A DNA stretch of 64,000 nt. Source: Rhizobium leguminosarum. Lineage in GTDB: Bacteria > Pseudomonadota > Alphaproteobacteria > Rhizobiales > Rhizobiaceae. Where the stretch lies: NCBI RefSeq assembly GCF_001679785.1, contig NZ_CP016286.1, positions 310,001-374,000 on the forward strand, given 5' to 3'. The notes under the pieces were generated by a model, which was given only the letters and a program-made list of their open reading frames with translations, was not told where the DNA came from and searched no databases. Below are positions 1-7,178 of the stretch, one piece after another. Each line of letters starts with the position of its first letter. The first letter of the stretch is position 1. A program made the translations under genes and the position numbers.

Positions 1-93
1 CCCTTCGGTCATCGCTGGATGTTGTCGCAAACCATCGAGCAGGTCACGCCTGAGGAGATGCAACGCCGCTGGAACGAGGACATGTCGGCGTGA
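1..93 (+). CDS. VOC/PhnB-like protein, C-terminal end (partial)
   Basis: The first frame is open from base 1 to the TGA at 91-93 and encodes the last 30 residues of a protein that begins outside the window. The stretch PFGHRW followed by VTPEEMQRR is the usual C-terminal signature of PhnB/glyoxalase-like VOC family proteins, where DPFGHRW closes the last beta strand. The stop overlaps the GTG start of the next gene (GTGA), so the two are probably translationally coupled. The assignment rests on a short tail only. Confidence 0.7.
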   Translation, partial: PFGHRWMLSQTIEQVTPEEMQRRWNEDMSA

Positions 94-509
94 GTGCCGC
101 AGCCCTTGAAGCGCTCGAGGAGGCTGAGCGCGCCTTCAACGCCGCGATGGTTTCCAACGATCCCACCCAGATCGCCGCCTGCATCACGCAGGACTGGGTG
201 CTGGTGACGCCTGAGCGTGGCCCCATCCCTGCACAGGCTATTCTTTCGGCGATCGAATCCGGTGTCCTCAGCCATGACACGATGACCAAGACGACGCATC
301 ACGTCCATCTGCTCGGCAATGTCGCCACGGTTACCGGTCGCGGACAGAACACGGGCATGTTCCGTGGCGAACCTATATCAGCCGACGAATGGATCACCGA
401 CGTCTATCACCGGGAGGGTAACAGGTGGCGGTGCGTACTGACCCACCTCACCCCTGTTTGCAGCCCCTTGGAAATCCCTCCGATTCAAGACAAGATCATC
501 CCGCTCTAG
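90..509 (+). CDS. NTF2-like (SnoaL/DUF4440-type) protein
   Basis: This gene encodes a 139-residue protein starting at a GTG that overlaps the stop of the upstream VOC-like gene. It has the pattern of small nuclear-transport-factor-2-like proteins: an N-terminal helix rich in Ala/Glu (ALEALEEAERAFNAAM), a D-WVLVTP strand, and a C-terminal W-CVLTHLTPV strand. Such folds bind small hydrophobic ligands or act as small isomerases or hydrolases; the substrate cannot be read from the sequence. Coupling to a VOC gene and the nearby deaminase suggests a small accessory metabolic operon. Confidence 0.65.
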   Translation: MSAAALEALEEAERAFNAAMVSNDPTQIAACITQDWVLVTPERGPIPAQAILSAIESGVLSHDTMTKTTHHVHLLGNVATVTGRGQNTGMFRGEPISADEWITDVYHREGNRWRCVLTHLTPVCSPLEIPPIQDKIIPL

Positions 510-523
510 CTGGGGGGACTCTG

Positions 524-997
524 ATGGAAAACCACGAGCCGTTTTTGCGCGAGGCGATTGCGCTCTCGAAATCCGCGGTGGCAAACGGCGACGAACCGTT
601 TGGCTCGGTGCTGGTGAAGGACGGCGAAGTCATCCTGCGCGCCGAAAACAGCGTCTTCACCGGCCACGATATGACCAACCACGCCGAGATGAACCTGGTC
701 AAACTGGCGGCGCAGCACTACGACACTGCTTTTCTCGCTGACTGCACGCTCTACACCAGCACGGAGCCCTGCGCGATGTGCTCCGGGGCGATCTACTGGT
801 CGGGCATCGGGCGCATGGTGTTTGCATGCTCCGAAACGCGGCTTGGCGAGATCGCCGGGATCGGGTTGAATGTGCCGAGCCGGGCGGTGTTGCAAACCGG
901 CGCACGCATCGTCACTGTGGTTGGCCCGACGAACCTCGAAGACGAAGCCGCCAAAGTCCATCAGGAATTCTGGCCGAAGCATCTGGGCAAGGCTTAG
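524..997 (+). CDS. Nucleoside/guanine deaminase family protein
   Basis: This gene encodes a 157-residue zinc-dependent deaminase of the CMP/dCMP deaminase fold. The zinc site is visible as HAEMN (His and catalytic Glu, about residue 55) and PCAMC (two Cys ligands, about residues 83-87). The frame is open further upstream, but ATG 524 follows the GGGGGGACT spacer and gives the usual family N-terminus (MENHEPFLREAIALS), so it is preferred. The family includes guanine deaminase GuaD and tRNA adenosine deaminase TadA. The lack of a basic tRNA-binding tail favours a free nucleobase or nucleoside substrate, but this is inference. Confidence 0.8.
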   Translation: MENHEPFLREAIALSKSAVANGDEPFGSVLVKDGEVILRAENSVFTGHDMTNHAEMNLVKLAAQHYDTAFLADCTLYTSTEPCAMCSGAIYWSGIGRMVFACSETRLGEIAGIGLNVPSRAVLQTGARIVTVVGPTNLEDEAAKVHQEFWPKHLGKA

Positions 998-1370
998 AGG
1001 CTGCCGGCGATAAGCCGAGGGCTATCTCCCGCAACGCCCGCTATCACGGGATCGCTGCGCGGAGCGGACATTGGACACATGCTCGCTACTGCTGGGCCCG
1101 CCTAAGGGACGGCTAGCTTTTGAGTGGCAGGCTCGCTGGCCGCATCAGAGTTCGGTGCCCGTCGACTAGCTCCGGCTGGCAAAACAATCACAGATCGAAC
1201 TTTTTCGAGTGGATGAAAAGCCGTTCGCCCGCCCCATGAGACAAAAATGCCAGTCCTGCCCCGAAAAGCCAGGGCGTTTGTGTAATAGCGGTCGTTAGTC
1301 AGAATGTCGTAGCGTTCCGTCGCGTAGCGAAACGCGAAGGCCGGCGCACGCGTAAGACGCGGTCTGCGGT
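998..1370. other. Intergenic stretch between convergent genes
   Basis: These 373 bases lie between the deaminase stop and the stop of the leftward aldolase gene. An open frame extends from inside the deaminase gene to 1116, but it has no ribosome binding site or family likeness and is taken as chance. No clear terminator, promoter or repeat was seen. Confidence 0.5.
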
Positions 1371-2162
1371 TCAGCGCTTGTATTCCGGTTCGCTGCGATC
1401 GAGTGTGCGCTTCACCGATTCTAGATGGAGTCGGGCCGATTCCGGGTCTCCTTCGCGCATTTGCCGGTACGCCGCTTCGGCGATCTCAGGCGCGACGGCA
1501 AGGACGTCGCGTCCGGTCGACAGAGCGAGCGTCTGCACTTCGCAGGCGCGCTCGAGATAATAGAGGTCGTCCCAGGCCTCGGCGATATTGGGTGCGCAGA
1601 CCATCACGCCGTGGTGCTTCATGAAGACGATGTCGGCATCCCCGATCGCGGCGGCGATCCGATCGCCTTCGCGCGCGTCGAGCGCCAGGCCATTGTAGTT
1701 CTGGTCGACGGCCGTGCGTCCATAGAATTTCAGTGCGGTCTGCCCGGCAAAGATCAGGGGATCGCCCTCCGTCATGGAAAGGGCGGTGGCATAAGGCATA
1801 TGGGTGTGGAATGCCGCCTTGGCGCGGGGAAGGTTCTTGTGAATCCTGGCGTGGATGTAAAAGGCGGTGGCCTCAGGCTGTCCGCTGCCCGACACCACGT
1901 TGCCGTGAAAGTCGCAGATCAACAACATCGAGGCCGTCAGTTCGGCGAAAGCGTAGCCGTAAGGGTTGACGATGAACAGGTCGTCATAGCCGGGAACGAC
2001 GGCCGAGAAGTGGTTGCAGATCCCTTCCTCCATGCCGAGCCTTGCCGCCATCCGGAAGCAGGCCGCAAGATCGACGCGGGCCTGCCAGATGTCGTCCGTG
2101 TCAAGTTTCGGCTGGTTGGGGCCGCCGGCGGGCGATGGGGCTGTATTGAGGGAGTGCGCCAT
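1371..2162 (-). CDS. Class II aldolase/adducin family protein
   Basis: This gene encodes a 263-residue cytosolic protein of the class II aldolase/adducin family, zinc enzymes that cleave or isomerise sugar phosphates. Visible landmarks are GICNHFS near residue 46, the metal-site HTHMP near residue 118 (two His ligands), and KHHGVMV near residue 182 (third His region). The glutamate normally preceding the HxH pair is not obvious. Many rhizobial members with a free N-terminal extension, as here, are annotated as class II aldolases of unknown substrate. It is transcribed alone, leftwards. A specific substrate cannot be assigned. Confidence 0.85.
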   Translation of the reverse strand: MAHSLNTAPSPAGGPNQPKLDTDDIWQARVDLAACFRMAARLGMEEGICNHFSAVVPGYDDLFIVNPYGYAFAELTASMLLICDFHGNVVSGSGQPEATAFYIHARIHKNLPRAKAAFHTHMPYATALSMTEGDPLIFAGQTALKFYGRTAVDQNYNGLALDAREGDRIAAAIGDADIVFMKHHGVMVCAPNIAEAWDDLYYLERACEVQTLALSTGRDVLAVAPEIAEAAYRQMREGDPESARLHLESVKRTLDRSEPEYKR

Positions 2163-2370
2163 GGGGTCGTTTCAAATTGGTGTCGAAGGAGAGGGCTATG
2201 TTCTGGATTACGCCCGGATCAGCCTCGCATCAAGCCGGCTGGAGACAAACATGGTTCGGTTCATTTGCAAATATCCGCATGGCGCTCGGCGCACGCGTGA
2301 GACGCGGCCTGCGACCGGCTCGCGACAGTCTGACCGTCGATTGCACAATCTGACACGCCGCTGCCCCGCC

Positions 2371-2787
2371 TCACATCGGCGGCATCCCCTCGAATTTTTG
2401 CGCAGCCGGATCGGTCTTGTCCCAGGCAAGGCCGCGCGCGGTATAGGTCACCATCTGCGGCTGGTATCGGCCGGGCTCGTCGAGGCTTGCGGCGTGGATG
2501 GTGAAGAAGTCAGGCATGTAGGAGAAGGTCATGTAGACCGGCGCGCCGCAGGCCGGGCAGAAGCCGCGCGTCTTGACGTTGCCATTGTCGGCGACCATCT
2601 GCCAATGCGTCGCCTGGCCTTCAAGCTTCACCGCCTGCCGGCTCGGGAAGGTCAGATAGGATCCGTGCCCGGTGCCGCTTGAAGCCTGGCAGTCACGACA
2701 CTGGCAGTCGTTCATCGCAATCGGTTCGGCTGCGATTTCATAGTGGATCGCACCGCAGGCGCATCCGCCGGTGTAAGGCTTGCTCAT
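2371..2787 (-). CDS. GFA family (glutathione-dependent formaldehyde-activating-like) protein
   Basis: This gene encodes a 138-residue zinc-binding protein. The GFA cysteine pattern is complete: GGCACGAI at residues 8-15, CQCRDCQ near residue 28-34 and GFCPACGAPVY near residue 76-86. Together these form the two zinc sites of the fold first described in glutathione-dependent formaldehyde-activating enzyme. Most family members of this length have no proven activity, so a role in thiol or aldehyde handling is only suggested. It lies just downstream of the SRPBCC/ArsR pair on the same strand with a short gap, and may be co-transcribed with it. Confidence 0.85.
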   Translation of the reverse strand: MSKPYTGGCACGAIHYEIAAEPIAMNDCQCRDCQASSGTGHGSYLTFPSRQAVKLEGQATHWQMVADNGNVKTRGFCPACGAPVYMTFSYMPDFFTIHAASLDEPGRYQPQMVTYTARGLAWDKTDPAAQKFEGMPPM

Positions 2788-2833
2788 GTCTTTCTCCTGA
2801 TAAAACGCCGTATTGGCGGCGACGGCGGTCGCC

Positions 2834-3298
2834 TCAGTTCGTCTCGTCGGCTATGGCGCCGATATTCTTCACGACCTTCTTCCAGCCTTCGCCCATCTTC
2901 TCGAAGGCGGTCTCGTTTTTCGGCAGCACGAAGCCGGAATGGATGAGGCGCAGCCGCGTGCCGTTCTCGACCTTCGACAGGATGAAGGTGACGACGGTGT
3001 CGAGCGGCGAGCCGTAGCCGACATTCCCCTCATGCCCGCCCTTCCAGGCATAGGTGAGACGCTCGTTCGGCGTCACCTCCAGCACCCGGCAGTGGATCGT
3101 GCCGTCCCAGGCGCCGGCCGGCGTGGTCTGGTAGGTGAAGTGTTTGCCTTCGATGGGCTCGAAGCCGGTGGGCATCATCAGCCAGCGGCCCATCAGATCG
3201 GCCGTGGTCAGCGTTTTCCAGAGCGTCTCCGGCCGATGCGGGAAAACCTCGTCGACCACGATCTCCTGCGTGTCATGCTTCAATGCGGCGTCGGTCAT
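2834..3298 (-). CDS. SRPBCC/AHSA1 family protein
   Basis: This gene encodes a 154-residue protein with the START-like fold typical of AHSA1 domains: an N-terminal VFPHRPETLWKTLT motif, RLTYAWKGGHEG in the middle, and a C-terminal amphipathic helix with GWKKVVKNI. Its start overlaps the stop of the ArsR gene by four bases (ATGA), the common ArsR-SRPBCC pair in alphaproteobacteria. Known pairs respond to small hydrophobic ligands or stress; the ligand here is unknown. Confidence 0.85.
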   Translation of the reverse strand: MTDAALKHDTQEIVVDEVFPHRPETLWKTLTTADLMGRWLMMPTGFEPIEGKHFTYQTTPAGAWDGTIHCRVLEVTPNERLTYAWKGGHEGNVGYGSPLDTVVTFILSKVENGTRLRLIHSGFVLPKNETAFEKMGEGWKKVVKNIGAIADETN

Positions 3299-3624
3299 GG
3301 ATCGATTTCCTTTAGCAATGTTCTGAGATTGGCAAAGCGGTCGCGCCAGAAGGTGCCGTAATGGCTCATCCAGTCGACAAGCGGCTCCAGGCCTTCCGGC
3401 TCGGCGCGGTAATAGACCTTCCGTCCTTCCGGGCGCTCGGCGACGAGGCCCGCCTGTTTCAGCGCCTTGAGATGCTGCGAAATGGCGCCCTGCGTGACGC
3501 TGCTTGCCCGCGTCAATTCGACGACGGTGATCTCGTCGGAGTCGACGATCTGTTCGAAGACGGCCCGCCGCGTGGGATCGGCAAGGGCACGCATGACGGC
3601 GGTGATGGAGGCGGTTTCGGTCAT
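3295..3624 (-). CDS. ArsR-family winged-helix transcriptional regulator
   Basis: This gene encodes a 109-residue DNA-binding regulator. MRALADPTRRAVFEQI is the classic ArsR helix 1-2, SVTQGAISQHLKALKQAGLV is close to the recognition helix, and GRKVYYR is the wing. No Cys-based metal site (ELCVCDL-like) is present, so it is probably not a metal sensor. An upstream in-frame ATG at 3660 exists, but ATG 3624 matches the family start and leaves a palindromic operator-like site free upstream. It is translationally coupled to the SRPBCC gene and probably represses this operon. Confidence 0.85.
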   Translation of the reverse strand: MTETASITAVMRALADPTRRAVFEQIVDSDEITVVELTRASSVTQGAISQHLKALKQAGLVAERPEGRKVYYRAEPEGLEPLVDWMSHYGTFWRDRFANLRTLLKEIDP

Positions 3625-3631
3625 GAAGAAA

Positions 3632-3652
3632 TCAATAGCGAACGCTAATTGA
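3632..3652. promoter_or_regulatory. Candidate ArsR operator (inverted repeat)
   Basis: A near-perfect inverted repeat, TCAAT-AGCG-AA-CGCT-AATTGA, lies directly upstream of the chosen ArsR start. Arms AGCG/CGCT are perfect and the outer arms TCAAT/ATTGA match with one inserted base. Autoregulatory ArsR proteins usually bind such palindromes over their own promoter. The role is inferred from position and symmetry. Confidence 0.45.
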
Positions 3653-3788
3653 TGAGTCAATGCTAATTTGTTTTATGAGTGACGGGTTGCGGTGCGCGTT
3701 GGACGAGGAGCACGGTTGGAGCCTGACATCGCCCCAAACCCGCCCACACTTTTCGGCATCATGCACTGGCGCCAGTGCCTTGTTTTCT

Positions 3789-3812
3789 CCGGCACCTGAA
3801 CTACGGTGCCGG
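3789..3812. terminator. Hairpin, terminator-like
   Basis: CCGGCACC (3789-3796) pairs perfectly with GGTGCCGG (3805-3812) across an eight-base loop and is followed by a T-rich tract (TTTGATGTTTT). It lies between the divergent ArsR operon and the frameshifted gene, so which transcript it would end is unclear; it may equally be a leader hairpin. Confidence 0.35.
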
Positions 3813-3882
3813 TTTGATGTTTTGGGGGTGGTCGAGTGCGTTTCGTTGCAGCTTTGGTGGTTGGGGACGTGGAAGGCCCAAA

Positions 3883-4345
3883 GTGACCAAGAAAAACCGT
3901 AGCAAGCCGCGCTCGGGAAAACACACCGCCGACACGCCAGCGGTCGACGCGTTCACACGCAGTGCGCTTACATCGGATCTGACGTGGCTGCCGGATATGA
4001 CGGCTTTTGGAAAGCCACCGCTTACCGCCGAAGCCTATGTAGAGGCCTATCTCGCAGAATCCCGGCGAATGGTATTGGTCGACGCTTTTGCTGCACGACC
4101 CGAGCGAGATCGTCTTGAAACGGGTGCTCGCCATTATTGATCAAGCCCAATTGCCCGGGCACGAAAAGGCGCTCGGTCAATTGGGCGCCGGTCCGCTCGA
4201 AGACATGATGTCCGAGGAGTTGCTGGATCGTCTGCAACATTGGCTGCCCTTCACGCCGGCTATGCGTTTTGCGCTCAGTCTGGTTCGAATGGCTGTCGAA
4301 TCTCCTGTCTTGCAACAGCGACTGAAGGCGATGCTCTTGCGCTAG
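3883..4345 (+). pseudogene. DUF6869-like gene, frameshifted
   Basis: A GTG at 3883, preceded by GGAAGG, starts a frame that encodes a basic leader and then LTAEAYVEAYLAES. Near 4060 the likeness jumps to another frame that continues PGEWYWSTLLLHDPSE and later LGAGPLEDMMSE, ending at 4345. The joined product reads as one DUF6869-like protein of about 154 residues (EAYLAE, YW, LHDPEE-like, AGPLED landmarks). One extra base, or two missing, near 4058-4062 breaks it. It is either a pseudogene or a sequence error; the domain name is from memory of the family pattern. Confidence 0.55.
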
Positions 4346-4355
4346 TGCCTCTGCG

Positions 4356-4402
4356 GGCGGCGAGCATGGATCCCAGGCTCGAGGCTTGAAATGACGGAGG
4401 GA
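4356..4402. repeat. Partial palindromic intergenic repeat
   Basis: The segment GGCGAGCATGGATCCCAGG..., ending in ATGACGGAGG, matches the right half of the palindromic elements at 5609-5703 and 5970-6066. It is a half copy between two convergent genes. Confidence 0.6.
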
Positions 4403-4452
4403 AGGGGGCGCGTTTTCGCCAAATTGCCGGTGGCGCGCTCCGAGCTCGGGCT

Positions 4453-5298
4453 TTAGTTCGACAGGTACTTTCGAAGGAATGTGCGAACGCTGCGGATGGA
4501 TTTTTCGGCGGCGTCCGGATTGTATTTTTCGATGTGACCCAACACCTTCCTTCCGACCTTAAACTCCGGCGCATCGAAATCGTGGTAGGTACCCTTGTAG
4601 ACATTGAGCTCGATGGGCGGGCTATCGTCACTCAGATTGGCAAGCCTCTTCCGGCATCGGTCGGCCGGGCTCCAATTGTCTCGTTCGCCAGTCAAAATCA
4701 GGATCGGCACCGTCGCATCGCCCTGAGTTGCCGCGCAGCGGGGATAGTAGGCAACCGCTGCCTGGAATTTGTGGTCCATCAGCTGTTCGTTGCCTTCAAT
4801 TTTTGTTCCCTCCAGCGTCGCCGTGCCGCCGGTTGAAAAGCCCATCAAGGCAACGCGCCTGATATCGACAAAACTTTGTTTCGATAAAAAATTCAAAGCG
4901 CCATAGGCGTCGAAGACGCGATCGGGGAGATGGCTTTGACACGTGTCCTTGATATTGCGGGTGGTGAAGCTATCGACGACCAGCACGACGTAGCCCCATG
5001 AGATCAGTCGTTTCGGCCAAAGCTCCTTGACGCTCAACCGCATACCCTCGCATCCATGCAGGACGACAACCGCCGGGAAGGGGCCATCACCCCCGGGGCG
5101 GGATAGATATCCCAGCAGGGGTGTACCTCGCGGTTGAGAAAGAATTTCTCCCTGTTCCCTAGCCTTGCTTATTCGAAACGGGCTGAGCTTGACGGGCGCG
5201 CTTTCGAAGTGAACCAGTTCGTCGGCATCAGCCGGGTTTTCAGCGAACGTGACGCTGAGAAAAGCGACGAGGCAAAGAAAAAGTCTCGTGGTTTTCAC
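4453..5298 (-). CDS. Secreted dienelactone-hydrolase-like alpha/beta hydrolase
   Basis: This gene encodes a 281-residue protein with an N-terminal signal peptide (RLFLCLVAFLSVTFA, cleavage expected near residue 26). The alpha/beta-hydrolase landmarks are VVVLHGCEGM (oxyanion region), GFSTGG with the nucleophile serine near residue 155, TGERDNW for the acid, and GTYHDFD for the catalytic histidine. Dienelactone hydrolases use a Cys nucleophile, so the serine here suggests an esterase-like relative acting in the periplasm. It stands alone, followed by a half palindromic repeat. Confidence 0.8.
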   Translation of the reverse strand: MKTTRLFLCLVAFLSVTFAENPADADELVHFESAPVKLSPFRISKAREQGEILSQPRGTPLLGYLSRPGGDGPFPAVVVLHGCEGMRLSVKELWPKRLISWGYVVLVVDSFTTRNIKDTCQSHLPDRVFDAYGALNFLSKQSFVDIRRVALMGFSTGGTATLEGTKIEGNEQLMDHKFQAAVAYYPRCAATQGDATVPILILTGERDNWSPADRCRKRLANLSDDSPPIELNVYKGTYHDFDAPEFKVGRKVLGHIEKYNPDAAEKSIRSVRTFLRKYLSN

Positions 5299-5422
5299 TG
5301 AACTTCTCCACCGTTAGATCAACAGCCGGCGTATTGTACGCCGGAGCTCAAGGCTCGCAAAGCGGGCGAGGGGTTTTGCCGCCGATTGGGTCGGGTTGGG
5401 TTGATTCAAACAAGCACGTAAC

Positions 5423-5522
5423 CTGCGATCATAAGCCCTTGATCACCCCCTGGGCCATCCGTTATGACTACCGTAAATCCAAGCTGCGAAATTTGAATCC
5501 AGAGGTGAGGTCGACCAAGTCG
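5423..5522. repeat. Long intergenic repeat, copy 1
   Basis: This is the first of three copies of a block containing TTGATCACCCCC, GACTACCGTAAATCCAAGCT and GCGAAATTTGAATC. Copies 2 and 3 begin near 5797 and 6121. The block is followed by a partly conserved arm and a palindromic element, so the whole array is an imperfect tandem repeat with units of about 374 and 324 bases. Confidence 0.8.
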
Positions 5523-5608
5523 GCGCCGCCCGATGTCATGCTTGCGTCGATAATAGCGACCAGTGTCACTGAGCCACCACCATGGATTTGCCACGGAGCT
5601 TACCCCTT

Positions 5609-5703
5609 GCTCCGTCCTCCTCGGGCTTGACCCGAGGATCTACCTTGGCCTCCACCAGCAGCGGGCATGGATCCTCGGCTCAAGGCCGAGGATGACGGAG
5701 GGT
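5609..5703. repeat. Palindromic intergenic element (REP-like)
   Basis: Two hairpins are joined: CCTCGGGCTTGACCCGAGG (5619-5637) and CCTCGGCTCAAGGCCGAGG (5673-5692), flanked by GCTCCGTCC and GGATGACGGAG. The same layout recurs at 5970-6066 and 15687-15771, so it is a dispersed palindromic element of this genome. Confidence 0.75.
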
Positions 5704-5796
5704 GGGGAGCGCGGCTTGCCAAACTTGCCGAAGAGCGGATGGCATTCTGGCGCCCACTTGGTCGGGCAGGCTCGATTTCGAACTGACGTGAGACTC

Positions 5797-5896
5797 ACGA
5801 TTAGCCGTTGATCACCCCCCGGCAAATCAGTTAGGACTACCGTAAATCCAAGCTGCGAAATTTGAATCCAAAGGTGGTGGCAACTAAATCGATGCC
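5797..5896. repeat. Long intergenic repeat, copy 2
   Basis: This is the second copy of the block starting CACGATTAGCCGTTGATCAC and containing GACTACCGTAAATCCAAGCT. It is followed by an arm (AGTCGATAACAGCGGCCAGC) that matches the copy 1 arm (CGTCGATAATAGCGACCAGT), showing that the repeated unit is longer than this core. Confidence 0.8.
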
Positions 5897-5969
5897 GGCC
5901 AATCTTATTGAGTCGATAACAGCGGCCAGCGTCACTGAGTCACCATCTCGGGTTTGCCACAAGGCTCAC

Positions 5970-6066
5970 CCCTTGCTCCGCCCTCCTCGGGCTTGACCCG
6001 AGGATCCACGCCGACCTCCATCGGCAGCGGGCATGGATCCCAGGCTCAAGGCCTGGGATGACGGAG
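5970..6066. repeat. Palindromic intergenic element (REP-like)
   Basis: It has the same two-hairpin layout as 5609-5703: CCTCGGGCTTGACCCGAGG, then CCCAGGCTCAAGGCCTGGG, closed by ATGACGGAG. The second stem differs from the other copy but its paired bases changed together, which suggests that the RNA or DNA hairpin is what is conserved. Confidence 0.75.
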
Positions 6067-6120
6067 ATTGGGGATGCGTTTCCGGCAGACTCGCCGGGGC
6101 GCACAAATTGATCCGCAACC

Positions 6121-6220
6121 CACGATTAGCCGTTGATCACCCCCCGGCAAATCAGTTAAGACTACCGTAAATCCAAGCTGCGAAATTTGAATCAAGAGGA
6201 AATGTCGACCAAGTCGGCGG
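6121..6220. repeat. Long intergenic repeat, copy 3 (truncated)
   Basis: This is the third copy, nearly identical to copy 2 over CACGATTAGCCGTTGATCAC to GCGAAATTTGAATC. The following arm (GTCGACCAAGTCGGCG) matches copy 1 rather than copy 2. The unit stops shortly before the brnA stop codon and has no palindromic element after it. Confidence 0.8.
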
Positions 6221-6254
6221 GCGCCCTCCGATCGAATGTATCAATAACAACCGG

Positions 6255-6578
6255 TCATTTCCCAAGTCCGGACAGCTTCCTCAGATCATCGTTGATTCTG
6301 CTCTGCCATCCTCTTCCGCTTGACCTGTAATGTTCGATCACATCCGGATCGAGCCGGATGGTGATGGTCTGCTTCGTCTGTTCGAGCGCCGGCCGGCCTC
6401 TGCCTCTGCGCACTTCGTCGACATGGTCGAAAAACGCCTTCGGCAGGACCTCTGCCGCCGGCCGGGCCGATGCAAGCTCCTCGTCAGTGAGTTCGGGACT
6501 ATCGACGGCATCCCAATCCTCTTTCGAGTAGCCATTGCCGGACTGAAATTCCTTCTTGACGGGATATTTGGCGGTCAT
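6255..6578 (-). CDS. brnA: BrnA-type antitoxin
   Basis: This gene encodes a 107-residue antitoxin. The N-terminal half carries acidic residues and LTDEELASARPAAEVLP. The C-terminal half is a ribbon-helix-helix DNA-binding domain, with KQTITIRLDPDVIEHYR as the strand and first helix. BrnA binds and neutralises BrnT and represses its own operon. ATGA overlap with brnT (start 6578, brnT stop at 6575-6577) shows coupling, in the toxin-first order typical of the family. The upstream sequence GGAAGGTGCTTCC provides its ribosome binding site. Confidence 0.88.
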   Translation of the reverse strand: MTAKYPVKKEFQSGNGYSKEDWDAVDSPELTDEELASARPAAEVLPKAFFDHVDEVRRGRGRPALEQTKQTITIRLDPDVIEHYRSSGRGWQSRINDDLRKLSGLGK

Positions 6579-6838
6579 GGAAGCACCTTCCTTTCCTTGT
6601 TGCTGGCTGGACGAAAGCTGATAATCGAAACGGCGTCGCTGCCGAGCAGCGCATAGACGACGACGGCGGTTCCGTCTTCATAATAGCCGATCGCCTTGAA
6701 GCGGCCGCCATGGCTGGTGGTGATGACAGCATTCTTCCAGTCGAAGAAATACACGTCTTTACAGTCGAAGCCATGCTTCTGGAGATTGGCAATCCTCTTC
6801 GCTTCGTCCCAGCTGATTTTCATAATTTGTATGGACAT
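6575..6838 (-). CDS. brnT: BrnT-type toxin
   Basis: This gene encodes an 87-residue RNase-like toxin. ISWDEAKRIANLQKHGFD is the defining BrnT N-terminus, followed by a DWKNAVITT strand, GRFKAIGYYEDG and the C-terminal ISFRPASNKERK. BrnT has a RelE-like fold and cleaves RNA to stop translation. The family start fits the second ATG (6823, MKISWDEAK) at least as well as 6838; neither has a good ribosome binding site. The operon lies next to the left edge of the prophage and points away from it. Confidence 0.88.
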   Translation of the reverse strand: MSIQIMKISWDEAKRIANLQKHGFDCKDVYFFDWKNAVITTSHGGRFKAIGYYEDGTAVVVYALLGSDAVSIISFRPASNKERKVLP

Positions 6839-6875
6839 TAATTCGCGGCGTCATGCAAATAAATGTACATACAAA
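6826..6875. promoter_or_regulatory. Candidate BrnA operator (spaced inverted repeat)
   Basis: TTTGTATG at 6826-6833 and its exact complement CATACAAA at 6868-6875 flank the brnT start region, 34 bases apart. BrnA represses its own promoter, and paired inverted sites at this place would fit that role. The link is inferred only. Confidence 0.3.
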
Positions 6876-6919
6876 AATCAATTCCGCTGAAAGCCTCGCC
6901 TCTCACAAGGAGAATTGCA

Positions 6920-7156
6920 ATGGACCCTTCGATTGCTCCGGCCTCGCGGGCGGCAGTGGTGACGCCGAATGATACCGCCATCGTCGGTGCGCGCGCGCTT
7001 TATATCGGCACGGCGGGCGATGTTGCCATTGCGCCGCGTCGGGACATGGATCCGGTCATCTTCAGAAACGTGCCGGCTGGGACGATCCTGCCGGTTCATG
7101 CCGCCATCGTGGCGCTGACCGGGACCACGGCCTCCAACATCGTCGCGCTGTTCTAG
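6920..7156 (+). CDS. Phage spike base protein-like (RCAP_Rcc01079 type)
   Basis: This gene encodes a 78-residue protein with a strong ribosome binding site (AAGGAG, 6907-6912). The pattern AAVVTPNDTA, ARALYIGTAGDVAI, FRNVPAGTILPV and TGTTASNIVALF matches small spike base proteins first named from the Rhodobacter capsulatus gene-transfer-agent head spike gene rcc01079. Such beta-rich proteins form the foot of capsid or tail spikes. It is the first gene of the rightward phage block, immediately before the terminase. Confidence 0.65.
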   Translation: MDPSIAPASRAAVVTPNDTAIVGARALYIGTAGDVAIAPRRDMDPVIFRNVPAGTILPVHAAIVALTGTTASNIVALF

Positions 7157-7178
7157 AACCCTCCAGAAACGACGCCTC

